Below, in pieces: positions 14,637-22,019 of a stretch of DNA of 30,426 bases. A model generated the notes under the pieces. The model made no database searches and was not told the origin of the DNA. It saw only the letters and a list, made by a program, of their open reading frames with translations. Source of the stretch: an uncultured Oscillospiraceae bacterium (lineage in GTDB: Bacteria > Bacillota > Clostridia > Oscillospirales > Oscillospiraceae); the NCBI GenBank assembly GCA_905205085.1, contig CAJLCG010000020.1, positions 1 through 30,426 on the forward strand, read 5' to 3'. The first letter of the stretch is position 1, and the number at the start of each line of letters is the position of its first letter. Made by a program: the position numbers and the translations under genes.

Positions 14637-16325
14637 GTGAAAGAGAGCAATTCGGCGGCCATGATATTTGATGAAAACAACATCTGGAAAATTCTTTTTC
14701 GCATCGCACCTCCCGTTATGCTGGCCCAGCTTATCCAGGCCATGTATAACATCGTGGACAGCTACTTTGTTGGAAAATATTCCGGAGACGGCCTGACTGC
14801 TCTTTCCGTCATCTTCCCCATTCAGCTTATTGTGACGGCTCTGGCCGTAGGAACCGGGGTAGGCGTGAACACTCTGATGTCCCGGGACTATGCCAGGGGA
14901 CGGGTGCCGCGGGCAAACCGCACGGCGGGAACCGGTACCGTTTTGGCTTTGATCAGCTGGGTCCTGTTTGCTGTATTAAGTAGCCTGTTTATGCGTCCCT
15001 ATGTGGAAACTTCGGCCAGTTCCGCTCAGGCCGTGGAATATGCCATTACGTATGGCCGCATCGTATGCATCGGCAGTTTGGGCGTCTTTTTGGAAAGTAT
15101 CTGGAGCAAGGTGCACCAGGCCAGCGGCAATATGCGCCTGCCCATGCTGGCGCAGATCTCCGGTGCCCTGACCAACATCCTGCTGGACCCCATTCTAATC
15201 TTTGGCTTTGGCCCCATTCCCGCCATGGGTGTGGCCGGGGCCGGTTATGCCACCGTGGCGGGCCAGGTGGTGGCCGCGCTGATTACCTCTTCCGCACTGC
15301 GCAGGCCGCCCCAGCTGCGTGCTCTGGGGCGATATGCCTGGCAAATCTATAAGCTGGGTTATCCCTCTATTTTTATGCAGATGCTGTACACCGTGTACAT
15401 TGTGGCCCTAAATGTGATTCTGGCCAGCTTCTGTGATGAGGCGGTCACCGTACTGGGTCTCTACTACAAGGTACAGTCCTTCTTCTTTATCCCCATGGCA
15501 GGCCTTCAAACCTGTATTGTTCCCTTGCTGAGCTATACCAACGCCAAGGGAAATTACCGGCGGTGTCAGACGATACTGGTGGACGCCACCCTTCTGGCGA
15601 TGAGCTTTATGCTGGTAGGCGTCGCTTGCTTTGAGCTGATTCCCGATCGGCTGCTGTCGATTTTCTCACAGGATGCCAGAGTTCTGGAAATCGGCATTCC
15701 GGCCTTCCGTATCATCGGGCTGAGCTTCCTTCCCGCTGTCCCTTCCCTGATGACACCTGTATTCTTTCAGGCCATCGGCAAGGCCATTCCCAGTGTGATC
15801 CTGGCCCTGACCCGACAGATTTTCTGCCTGATCCCTATTTTCTGGGGACTTTCCCAGTTTGGTCTGGGTTACTCCTGGGGCGCTTTCCCCATTGCCGAGA
15901 CGGTAACCGGAAGTGTTGGTTTACTGCTCTACCTGCGTCAGCGCAGAGAGTGGCAGCTTTATAGCTCCAGAGACTTTAAGTCGGAACAGAGAGGACGAAT
16001 TTCCATGAAGATGATTACTGCAATTATCAGCAAAAAAGACTCCGACGAAGTGTGCCGTGCGCTCAGTGAGGGCGGATACTATTTTACAAAAATGGCCTCT
16101 TCCGGCGGTTTTCTCAGCTGGGGCAATACCACGCTGATCATTGGCACCGAGTCCGACCGGGTCAAACCCGCCATTGAGATCATTCGTGCCAACTGCTCCA
16201 AGCGGGTGGAAAATATTCCGTCCACCATGCAGCTGCCTGCACATTCGGTCACTACCAATACCGAGGTTGTGGTTGGCGGAGCCACTATTTTTGTCACAGA
16301 AGTGGAAGAATTTGAAAAGATTTAA
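14637..16325 (+). CDS. MATE transporter fused to a PstA/DarA-like cyclic-di-AMP receptor domain
   Basis: One uninterrupted 562-residue frame has two parts. Residues 1 to about 445 form a MATE exporter with about 12 helices (APPVMLAQLIQAMYNIVDSYFVGKY compressed: the Pro-Met-Leu and Asn-Ile-Val-Asp blocks; later NILLDPILIFGFG). Residues 457-562 match the whole length of PstA/DarA PII-like c-di-AMP receptors: MKMITAII start, TKMASSGGF at 484-492, GNTT at 496-499 and VGGATIFV at 546-553. A charged linker of about 15 residues joins them. PstA proteins trimerise and bind c-di-AMP between subunits, so the fusion suggests a transporter gated by this second messenger. GTG at 14637 was chosen for the GAGGAGGG site 8 nt upstream. 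Where most family members as I recall them have Arg before the conserved Thr, this protein has Tyr482. Confidence 0.88.
   Translation: MKESNSAAMIFDENNIWKILFRIAPPVMLAQLIQAMYNIVDSYFVGKYSGDGLTALSVIFPIQLIVTALAVGTGVGVNTLMSRDYARGRVPRANRTAGTGTVLALISWVLFAVLSSLFMRPYVETSASSAQAVEYAITYGRIVCIGSLGVFLESIWSKVHQASGNMRLPMLAQISGALTNILLDPILIFGFGPIPAMGVAGAGYATVAGQVVAALITSSALRRPPQLRALGRYAWQIYKLGYPSIFMQMLYTVYIVALNVILASFCDEAVTVLGLYYKVQSFFFIPMAGLQTCIVPLLSYTNAKGNYRRCQTILVDATLLAMSFMLVGVACFELIPDRLLSIFSQDARVLEIGIPAFRIIGLSFLPAVPSLMTPVFFQAIGKAIPSVILALTRQIFCLIPIFWGLSQFGLGYSWGAFPIAETVTGSVGLLLYLRQRREWQLYSSRDFKSEQRGRISMKMITAIISKKDSDEVCRALSEGGYYFTKMASSGGFLSWGNTTLIIGTESDRVKPAIEIIRANCSKRVENIPSTMQLPAHSVTTNTEVVVGGATIFVTEVEEFEKI
15988..16007 (+). 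promoter_or_regulatory. Internal ribosome site and ATG at the start of the PstA domain
   Basis: AGAGAGGA at 15988-15995 lies 9 nt before the in-frame ATG at 16005, exactly where a free-standing PstA would start. It could allow separate synthesis of the soluble c-di-AMP receptor, or be a relic of two once-separate genes. Confidence 0.45.
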
Positions 16326-16335
16326 CCCTTTCACC

Positions 16336-16374
16336 AAAAGAGGGCAGAACACAATGTGTTCTGCCCTCTTTTTC
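16336..16374. terminator. Strong terminator between MATE-PstA and GGDEF genes
   Basis: A 17-bp perfect stem including A/T ends (16336-16352 with 16356-16372) and a 3-nt loop is followed by T-rich sequence. It lies 11 bp after the fusion gene stop and also serves as a reasonable minus-strand terminator for the convergent gene. Confidence 0.93.
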
Positions 16375-16397
16375 TTATCTGCACTTAGTATCCTTCT

Positions 16398-17399
16398 TTA
16401 CTGCCGCCCACTTTTTCGCCGGTCCGTATCCTGTGAACTGTAAAATGCGGCTTTTACCTGATACATCTGTCGATCCGCTTCTTCAAGCTGCTCTTCCATG
16501 CTGCAATGGCTCGCTCTCCATGATATGCCGATGGAAACGCTGATACCATCCCGCTCCATGTTTCCTTTGGCTGTAAGGATTGCGTTTCGGAACGCATCTT
16601 CTTCCAATTCCCAATCAACCACCACAAATTCATCGCCGCCTATGCGGTAGCCTCTTCCCGCAAACATACCGGCAATATGGTTTGCTGTGCGGCAAATGAG
16701 ACCGTCTCCGGCCCTATGTCCCATGTGGTCATTGACCTGTTTTAACCCGTTCAAGTCAATGGCCGCCACACCCAGCCTGGAGGGAGGGTCTTGTTCAAAC
16801 GTCTGCATATCGTGGTTAAATTTATTTCGGTTGAACAGTCCAGTCAGGGAATCCTCAAAACTCAGTTTTTCCAGGAGCTTTGTCTGTTCCTCAATCTTTC
16901 TCTTGTACTCATCAATACATTTTTGAAGATATTCGTATGTGTACTGCCCGATCTGCGTAGGAAAGCCTACATCCTGCTGCGTCATTTCGGAATAGGGATT
17001 CGAGATATGAATGTGGCAGCAGCGGGGCGTACCGTCTACCCAACGAAAAACAGCGGTAATACGCTGGTGTACACAAAGATAGACATTCGTGGAGGGATCG
17101 GTGGCGATCCATGCTCTGCCGGTACAAATATATACATCTGGAGAAGCGTCAATCACATCGTATTCTTCGTCCCAGATGTTGCATTTGGGAACCATATTTT
17201 CAAATTGCCGGAAAATTCCCGAAATAGTTTCCGTTCCTACCTCATATTCGTGTTCCGCTGCACCAAACCAACTCAGCCGATCATCAAACAGTTTAATGAT
17301 CGCCTCTACATCGTTTTCGCAATAGTGCTTGTGAAGCAAACAACTGGTTAATGCCTTAACCGTCTGTATCTTATGGTCTCTATCGAGAGATTGCGTCAT
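16398..17399 (-). CDS. Diguanylate cyclase with N-terminal SnoaL/NTF2-like domain
   Basis: The 333-residue soluble protein has an NTF2/SnoaL-like pocket domain at about 15-135, a short helical linker at about 155-180 (EYKRKIEEQTKLLEKL) and a GGDEF domain at about 180-325. DSLTGLFNRN (183-192), the metal-binding Asp215 and an intact GGDEF at 254-258 indicate an active cyclase making c-di-GMP from two GTP. The RxxD inhibitory site normally just before GGDEF is absent, so product feedback should be weak. The N-terminal domain probably senses a small molecule. ATG at 17399 has GAGGG 7 nt upstream. It is convergent with the MATE-PstA gene. There is no transmembrane segment. Confidence 0.9.
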   Translation of the reverse strand: MTQSLDRDHKIQTVKALTSCLLHKHYCENDVEAIIKLFDDRLSWFGAAEHEYEVGTETISGIFRQFENMVPKCNIWDEEYDVIDASPDVYICTGRAWIATDPSTNVYLCVHQRITAVFRWVDGTPRCCHIHISNPYSEMTQQDVGFPTQIGQYTYEYLQKCIDEYKRKIEEQTKLLEKLSFEDSLTGLFNRNKFNHDMQTFEQDPPSRLGVAAIDLNGLKQVNDHMGHRAGDGLICRTANHIAGMFAGRGYRIGGDEFVVVDWELEEDAFRNAILTAKGNMERDGISVSIGISWRASHCSMEEQLEEADRQMYQVKAAFYSSQDTDRRKSGRQ

Positions 17400-17517
17400 C
17401 CGTCATCCCTCACTTTTTTTAATCTTTTCAAAAAAACGACTTCCATTCCCTGTATATCTTAAAAATATCACATGGATTGACCAAATAAGCCAAACACACG
17501 CTCCATGGATTTATGAT

Positions 17518-17533
17518 AATAAGATTTCTTATT
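17518..17533. repeat. AT-rich inverted repeat upstream of the GGDEF gene
   Basis: Seven-base arms AATAAGA and TCTTATT surround a TT centre about 120 bp upstream of the GGDEF start. It could be an operator; there is no direct evidence. Confidence 0.4.
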
Positions 17534-17614
17534 GAGTTTATCTTAGTTACTTTGCGCTTCTATGTCAACGATTAGAACAAGTATCTTTCAAATTCGCCAT
17601 AAATTAGGGGCACG

Positions 17615-17644
17615 AAAAACCCCGCAAACAACTTGTTTGCGGGG
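17615..17644 (-). terminator. Minus-strand terminator-like hairpin without an assigned gene
   Basis: The stem pairs CCCCGCAAAC (17620-17629) with GTTTGCGGGG (17635-17644) around a 5-nt loop. Five T residues follow only on the minus strand. No minus-strand gene is recognised immediately to its right. Confidence 0.6.
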
Positions 17645-17732
17645 GAGGTGGGGAGCGGCCTTATCTTTTTTGTCCTTGCATTTCCTGCGCGGCACATTTC
17701 TATTGATTTTGAAAAATAAACACGTGCAGCTC

Positions 17733-17741
17733 TGCTATGAT
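17733..17741 (+). promoter_or_regulatory. Extended -10 promoter of the small-protein genes
   Basis: TGCTATGAT combines a TGn extension with TATGAT at 17736-17741. There is no clear -35, as is common for extended -10 promoters. The start codon of the 52-residue peptide follows 62 bp later. Confidence 0.55.
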
Positions 17742-17803
17742 TCGTACGTACCCGGCAGACGCCAGGTGTTTGGGGCAACAACAAGAATATGGAGGAAGAT
17801 ATC

Positions 17804-17962
17804 ATGTTTTTTTACGACTATGAGGAAGATAAGTACCAGTCCAGTTGGGATGATGAAGCAGGATATGCCAGCGCAAGCGGAGGCTGGGGTCCCCACACGG
17901 AGGAGATCTTGACGGTCCTTTTGGAGGAGCAGGAGAGGCAGCAGTATGAAGGCTGGTTTTAA
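17804..17962 (+). CDS. Acidic 52-residue small protein at the head of the cluster
   Basis: I do not recognise this peptide. It begins MFFYDYEEDKYQ, is rich in acidic and aromatic residues, contains a Gly-rich turn (SASGGWGP near 23-30) and ends in a likely amphipathic helix EEILTVLLEEQERQQYEGWF. GGAGGA at 17791-17796 sits 7 nt before the ATG, and an extended -10 promoter lies 62 bp upstream. These make it a probable real gene despite its size. It is followed after 61 bp by a zinc-ribbon protein gene on the same strand. A role as an adaptor or inhibitor for the downstream kinase/RNase protein is possible, since very acidic peptides often mask nucleic-acid-binding partners, but nothing in the sequence proves it. 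Confidence 0.62.
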   Translation: MFFYDYEEDKYQSSWDDEAGYASASGGWGPHTEEILTVLLEEQERQQYEGWF

Positions 17963-18023
17963 CAGCAGGGAGCTAACGTAAGCTCTCAGTCAATGGAATC
18001 CACAGAACAGAGAACAGGAAAGG

Positions 18024-18389
18024 ATGAGCAATATGGCATGGGAAAAGACACGCTGGAATGCAGATAAGGGAGTTATGAACCCCATCAAGAAGATTGCGGA
18101 ACAGGCGCGGTTGCATATGACACTTGAGGATCAGCAGACGCGGGCCAAGGAGCTGTATTATGTCATTGGAAGAGTCTGCTATCGTCAGGGGCTGGAGCAT
18201 ATGCCCCCTGACTGCCGTCTGGCAGCGGAAGAGCTCAACGCGCTGATGGCTGAAATGATACGCAACCAGGAGCGGCTCACCCAGCTGGGCGAAACGGTTA
18301 CATGCTCCGCCTGCGGCCATGAGATCAGTTCCGAGAGTCAGTTTTGTATTTACTGCGGCAACGGTTTGAGAACGAACAGGGAGGAATAA
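18024..18389 (+). CDS. Small zinc-ribbon protein (121 residues)
   Basis: The N-terminal 90 residues look helical (KKIAEQARLHMTLEDQQTRAKELYYVIGR, then AAEELNALMAEMIRNQERLTQLG, quoted by key parts). A C-terminal zinc ribbon has Cys94-x2-Cys97 and Cys108-x2-Cys111, with the typical CGHE and CIYCGNGL surroundings. Zinc ribbons like this usually mediate protein contacts rather than catalysis. ATG at 18024 or 18033 could start it: AGGAAAGG (18016-18023) fits 18033 better by spacing, and the difference is only three residues. It lies between the acidic small peptide and a second zinc-ribbon protein, 3 bp apart from the latter, so these form a small operon leading into the kinase-VWA-phosphatase set. 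Confidence 0.75.
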   Translation: MSNMAWEKTRWNADKGVMNPIKKIAEQARLHMTLEDQQTRAKELYYVIGRVCYRQGLEHMPPDCRLAAEELNALMAEMIRNQERLTQLGETVTCSACGHEISSESQFCIYCGNGLRTNREE

Positions 18390-18392
18390 ACA

Positions 18393-18614
18393 ATGTATTG
18401 CAGAAAATGTCACAGACACAGCGACTTCCGAGCAAACTTTTGCCGCTTTTGCGGCGCGCCGCTGGGCACGGTTGAAAATTGCGGCCTTCAGCCTCCGCTC
18501 AAAGAATATGAAACCTTTTCTTTCGGCAAAAAAATGGGAAAGGAGCAAATCCGGAGTCTTATCCTGGACGCCATCGGAATATTTGTCATTGTTTGGGCCA
18601 TTTACACCTTCTGA
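18393..18614 (+). CDS. Zinc-ribbon protein with C-terminal membrane anchor (73 residues)
   Basis: The N-terminal zinc ribbon has Cys3-x2-Cys6 and Cys17-x2-Cys20, followed by a polar linker and one C-terminal hydrophobic helix at about 54-72 (SLILDAIGIFVIVWAIYTF). This is a tail-anchored layout facing the cytoplasm. GAGGA at 18381-18385 precedes the ATG by 7 nt, and only 3 bp separate it from the previous gene. It could recruit cluster partners to the membrane, where the TPR/SEL1-like protein of the same cluster is also anchored. Function is otherwise unknown. Confidence 0.75.
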   Translation: MYCRKCHRHSDFRANFCRFCGAPLGTVENCGLQPPLKEYETFSFGKKMGKEQIRSLILDAIGIFVIVWAIYTF

Positions 18615-18686
18615 GAGAACTGGAATGTGGGAACCCCAGCCTATGCTATTGTCCCGGAGACAGGCATAGGCAAACTTGCACAGGCC

Positions 18687-18715
18687 TTGACGGCCCTGTC
18701 AGAAAGCTTTAAACT
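18687..18715 (+). promoter_or_regulatory. Probable internal promoter before the kinase gene
   Basis: TTGACG (18687-18692) and TAAACT (18710-18715) are 17 bp apart in the 208-bp gap before the large kinase gene. An 8-bp inverted repeat GCCTATGC/GCATAGGC just upstream (within 18639-18672) could be a regulatory hairpin or operator. Confidence 0.5.
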
Positions 18716-18822
18716 AGATTCAACGAAAAAGCAGCGGTCGGCACGGCATTTTATGTGGAAATTGTAGAGATTATTTGGACACTCTGGCATCATGAGTTCC
18801 TGGGGAAGGATGAACGCGGACG

Positions 18823-21800
18823 ATGGAAGCCATGAAGGATGCGGTGAAAACACCAACAAAGCGGGAATGGGACGCCAAAGAAAAGAGTATGGGACAGAGC
18901 TTCCGGAGAGAAGTGATTCAACGGGTGACCGTTTATATGTCCCGGGCCATTGAAGCGGCCAACCGGGAATATCAGGTGGAGGATCAGGAATTTTGGAAGA
19001 ACCTGTTTTTGCCCACCGGACCGGAGGGAAGAACCGTTGTGGATGTCCGGGATCTGGGCGAGACCTGTCCCCCCAATCCCTATCGCCGTCTGGACTTTCA
19101 GGGCAGCAACAAGTATTTGCTGTATGGTGGCGGACGGCTGCTGTCGAAAGAACAGACACCCCCCGTTTATGCCAGGGACAGTCTGAATTTTTTTGAGAAA
19201 TTCAAGGTTGAGTACAACCGTCAGCCATTTCAGCGCCGGGATGGAAACTGGAGGCCACCCGGTCCCAAGAAAGGCTACCAGGATGTTCTCCGGCGTGTCA
19301 TCAAAATGCGCAACTACAGCGCCCACGAGACAGAGGAGAGCATCAACCAGGTATCGTTGGAAGGGCTGGACCAGGATCTGAAGACGCTAAAGGCACTGAC
19401 TGAGCCCATCAGCCGCTGCACTGGCTGGGAGCAGGAGTTGGAGCCTGTTAAAGTCTTTTGGTCAAAAAAAGAGCGGGAATTTCAACAGACCTTTGGCAAG
19501 GTTCCGGTTTTCGTGGAGGAAATCGCCCAGGAATTGTTTACCACCGAGACTCTGTCCGAGGAACAGAGAGAGGCACTGGAGAAAGCAATCTGGTGGCTGC
19601 ATTTGGATTGCGAGGGTGGAAAGATCTACGGAGAAGACCGCCGTGAGCTCAAGGAGAAGCTCCGGCATACCCCTGCCATTGCAGCGCTGTTGGGAACCAC
19701 GGTCTTCCAGTCCTCTGAGGAGGCAGCGGCACTGACCAAGCGGGCAGAGCCGGAAGAGACATCGCTCAACGAGAGCCAGCCCCTGGAACAGCCCCTGTGG
19801 AGCCCGCTGCCCGCTGAGGCCGCGGCCAGGCTTAGCCGGGCAAAGATCAGCATTCCCCGGGAGGCGGGTATGCTCTCGGCCCTTTTGGAGTCCTTTACTC
19901 TGCTGGTAGATGAGAGCATTTTTCTGTCGGAGGAGGGGCGTGAGCTGCTCATTGAGCACCTCACACCGCTGCTGATGAAACGCAATCAGCGGCTCTACGT
20001 GGATGAGTCGGTGATCGCAACCCTGTTTCAGCAGTTTCGCAACAGTGCGCCCTATACACAGCTGGAGCTGGCTGACGCAGAGCTGGATGGACTGGACTCT
20101 GAACAGATCGCCGAAATGCAGGAAATGCGGCGGCAGATACACAAAAACAGCAAAACAGCCATCAAAACCTTGCGTTTTATGCGCACGCGCAGATGTCTGG
20201 AGGTTGTGTCCAGCCCCACGGACAGCACATACAGTTACGAAAACTTTTTCTACCTGGCTCAGGCCTACCCGGCGGTCCGTTTTCTCATGCTCACCCACGA
20301 CCGCCAGCTGGCCGAGGAACTCAAATCCGTGCGGGGACGAAATGTCGTTGTCCTCAAGCCTCAGCTGGATGGCAATTTGCTGCCCTATCGTGCCACCCGG
20401 TCTGTGTTTACGGATATGCTGAACGCACGGGCAGAGTCCGCCGTCGGACGTGCAGGCAAGGTGTCTGTCCAGGCCGAGGAGCGCTTACCTAATATTCTGC
20501 CTCCCATCCCCGGAGAGCGTCTGATGGCAGAGTTGACAGATGGAACCCAACTGGAGCTGCGTGTGGGCAAGGAACTGGGCCGCGGAGGGGAAGGTGCAAT
20601 CTATGAAACCAGCCGGCCGGAGCTGGCGGCCAAGGTCTATTTCCGCAGGGATGGCCAGCGTCTGGAGAAGCTGAAGCAGATGGTAAAGCACGATCCCGGG
20701 ATTCCTGGTCTCTGCTGGCCCAGCGCGCTGCTGTATAATGCCATGGGGGAGTGGCTGGGGTTTCTCATGCCAAAGGCCTCCGGAACAGAGCTGGCCATGA
20801 CCGTATTTCATCCCGGGCGGGGCAACCGCAACATCATAGCCCAGGGATGGAGCCGGAAAAGCCTGGCGGTCATTGCGGCAAACATTGCCGCCGCGTTTGC
20901 TCAGATGCACGAAAAGGGGATCCTGATGGGAGACATCAACCCCCGGAATTTTCTGGTCGCCTCCGACTGCTCCGTTTATCTGGTGGACTGTGACAGCTAC
21001 CAGTTCGGCGGCTTTGCCTGTCCGGTGGGAACGATTCTCTATACCCCCCCGGAGGTACACCGGGAGATGCGCGCCAGGGGCAAGGAGCATTACGGCTATA
21101 CCCGCACCGAGGACCACGAGCGCTATTCTTTGGCGGTGCTTCTGTTTGAAATCCTCATGCTGGGTAAGGCGCCCTATGAAAGCCGCAACAACAATCCGCA
21201 GGACGTACAGGAAGCCATTATTTCCGGCGATTTCCCCTATCCTTACCACGCGGATGATGAGGAAGCAGAAAACCGGCCGGTGGGCAAGGTAAATGCACCG
21301 GTGGGCCAGTGGCGCCAGATCTGGAGCCATACCACATACCTGGTCAAAACCGGTTTTTATAACACCTTTACCAACAAAAACCGTCTGTCAGCCCGGCAGT
21401 GGGAGGAGATCTTCCGTGAGTATGCCCGGCAGATTGAGCTGGGACACAGCAGCGATGAGCTGGTGCCCCGCGGATACAAGGATACCAGCGGCCGGGAGGG
21501 TGAAGACGGCACCAAGATGGTCAATCTGATCTGCCAGGATTGCGGCCTGCCCTTTAACCTGGCAGAAGATGTATGGCAGAAGCGGAAGCGGCGAGGCGAA
21601 CCCGATCTGTGCAGTACCCACTGGGAAATCCGCCAGAACTTCCAGCGGCGAGAGAAGATTGTTACCTGCGGCTGCTGCGGCGCTTCTTTCGTATCTAATG
21701 TGGCAGAATGGATGGAGCGGGTCCAGGCCGGCAAACCCATGCTGTGCCCTAACTGCACCCATGTACAGGCCACATGCAGCCGCTGCGGCAGGCGGTACCA

Positions 21801-22002
21801 GGAGACCAAAGATCGGGTAGAGGACCTTCAGCAGCGGGGGAAAGATCTGCTTTGCCCAGACTGCTTTGAGGAAATTTTCCCCAAGGTGATCTGCCAGCGG
21901 TGCGGCACCCCCTTCCGTCCACATAAAATGTGGCTGGATTCCCGGCAGCGCAGCGGCAAAGAAATTCTATGCAAGCGATGTGACAACGAGTTGAAATTGT
22001 AA
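18823..22002 (+). CDS. HEPN - PIN-like - Ser/Thr kinase - four zinc ribbon multidomain protein
   Basis: The protein has 1059 residues. Residues 1-200 are helical with RNYSAH at 163-168, the RNxxxH motif of HEPN RNases (Swt1-like in general form). Residues 350-515 look PIN-like: Asp363 on a first strand, acidic Glu473, and a THDRQL turn with Asp493; the usual second acidic position seems replaced. Residues 580-870 form a protein kinase: glycine loop GRGGEG at 586-591, Lys604, catalytic GDINPRN (Asp704, Asn709) and a metal-binding VDCDS (Asp722) of the YegI-like type. Residues 900-1059 hold four CxxC zinc ribbons about 40 residues apart (Cys904/907, 949/952, 985/988, 1024/1027; second pairs 975/978, 1011/1014 and 1050/1053, with 930/His933 in the first). 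It is followed after 17 bp by VWA and PP2C genes, completing a TerY-P-type triad. Domain calls for HEPN and PIN come from motifs only. Confidence 0.82.
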   Translation: MEAMKDAVKTPTKREWDAKEKSMGQSFRREVIQRVTVYMSRAIEAANREYQVEDQEFWKNLFLPTGPEGRTVVDVRDLGETCPPNPYRRLDFQGSNKYLLYGGGRLLSKEQTPPVYARDSLNFFEKFKVEYNRQPFQRRDGNWRPPGPKKGYQDVLRRVIKMRNYSAHETEESINQVSLEGLDQDLKTLKALTEPISRCTGWEQELEPVKVFWSKKEREFQQTFGKVPVFVEEIAQELFTTETLSEEQREALEKAIWWLHLDCEGGKIYGEDRRELKEKLRHTPAIAALLGTTVFQSSEEAAALTKRAEPEETSLNESQPLEQPLWSPLPAEAAARLSRAKISIPREAGMLSALLESFTLLVDESIFLSEEGRELLIEHLTPLLMKRNQRLYVDESVIATLFQQFRNSAPYTQLELADAELDGLDSEQIAEMQEMRRQIHKNSKTAIKTLRFMRTRRCLEVVSSPTDSTYSYENFFYLAQAYPAVRFLMLTHDRQLAEELKSVRGRNVVVLKPQLDGNLLPYRATRSVFTDMLNARAESAVGRAGKVSVQAEERLPNILPPIPGERLMAELTDGTQLELRVGKELGRGGEGAIYETSRPELAAKVYFRRDGQRLEKLKQMVKHDPGIPGLCWPSALLYNAMGEWLGFLMPKASGTELAMTVFHPGRGNRNIIAQGWSRKSLAVIAANIAAAFAQMHEKGILMGDINPRNFLVASDCSVYLVDCDSYQFGGFACPVGTILYTPPEVHREMRARGKEHYGYTRTEDHERYSLAVLLFEILMLGKAPYESRNNNPQDVQEAIISGDFPYPYHADDEEAENRPVGKVNAPVGQWRQIWSHTTYLVKTGFYNTFTNKNRLSARQWEEIFREYARQIELGHSSDELVPRGYKDTSGREGEDGTKMVNLICQDCGLPFNLAEDVWQKRKRRGEPDLCSTHWEIRQNFQRREKIVTCGCCGASFVSNVAEWMERVQAGKPMLCPNCTHVQATCSRCGRRYQETKDRVEDLQQRGKDLLCPDCFEEIFPKVICQRCGTPFRPHKMWLDSRQRSGKEILCKRCDNELKL

Positions 22003-22019
22003 GGAGGCCGGCAGGGACC

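Larger units (their letters stand above)
17400..17803. other. Intergenic region before the TerY-P-type cluster
   Basis: This 404-bp AT-rich stretch contains the upstream region of the GGDEF gene and an AATAAGA/TCTTATT inverted repeat at 17518-17533. It also contains a minus-oriented terminator-like hairpin at 17615-17644 and an extended -10 promoter at 17733-17741. No convincing gene is seen on either strand before 17804. Confidence 0.6.
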
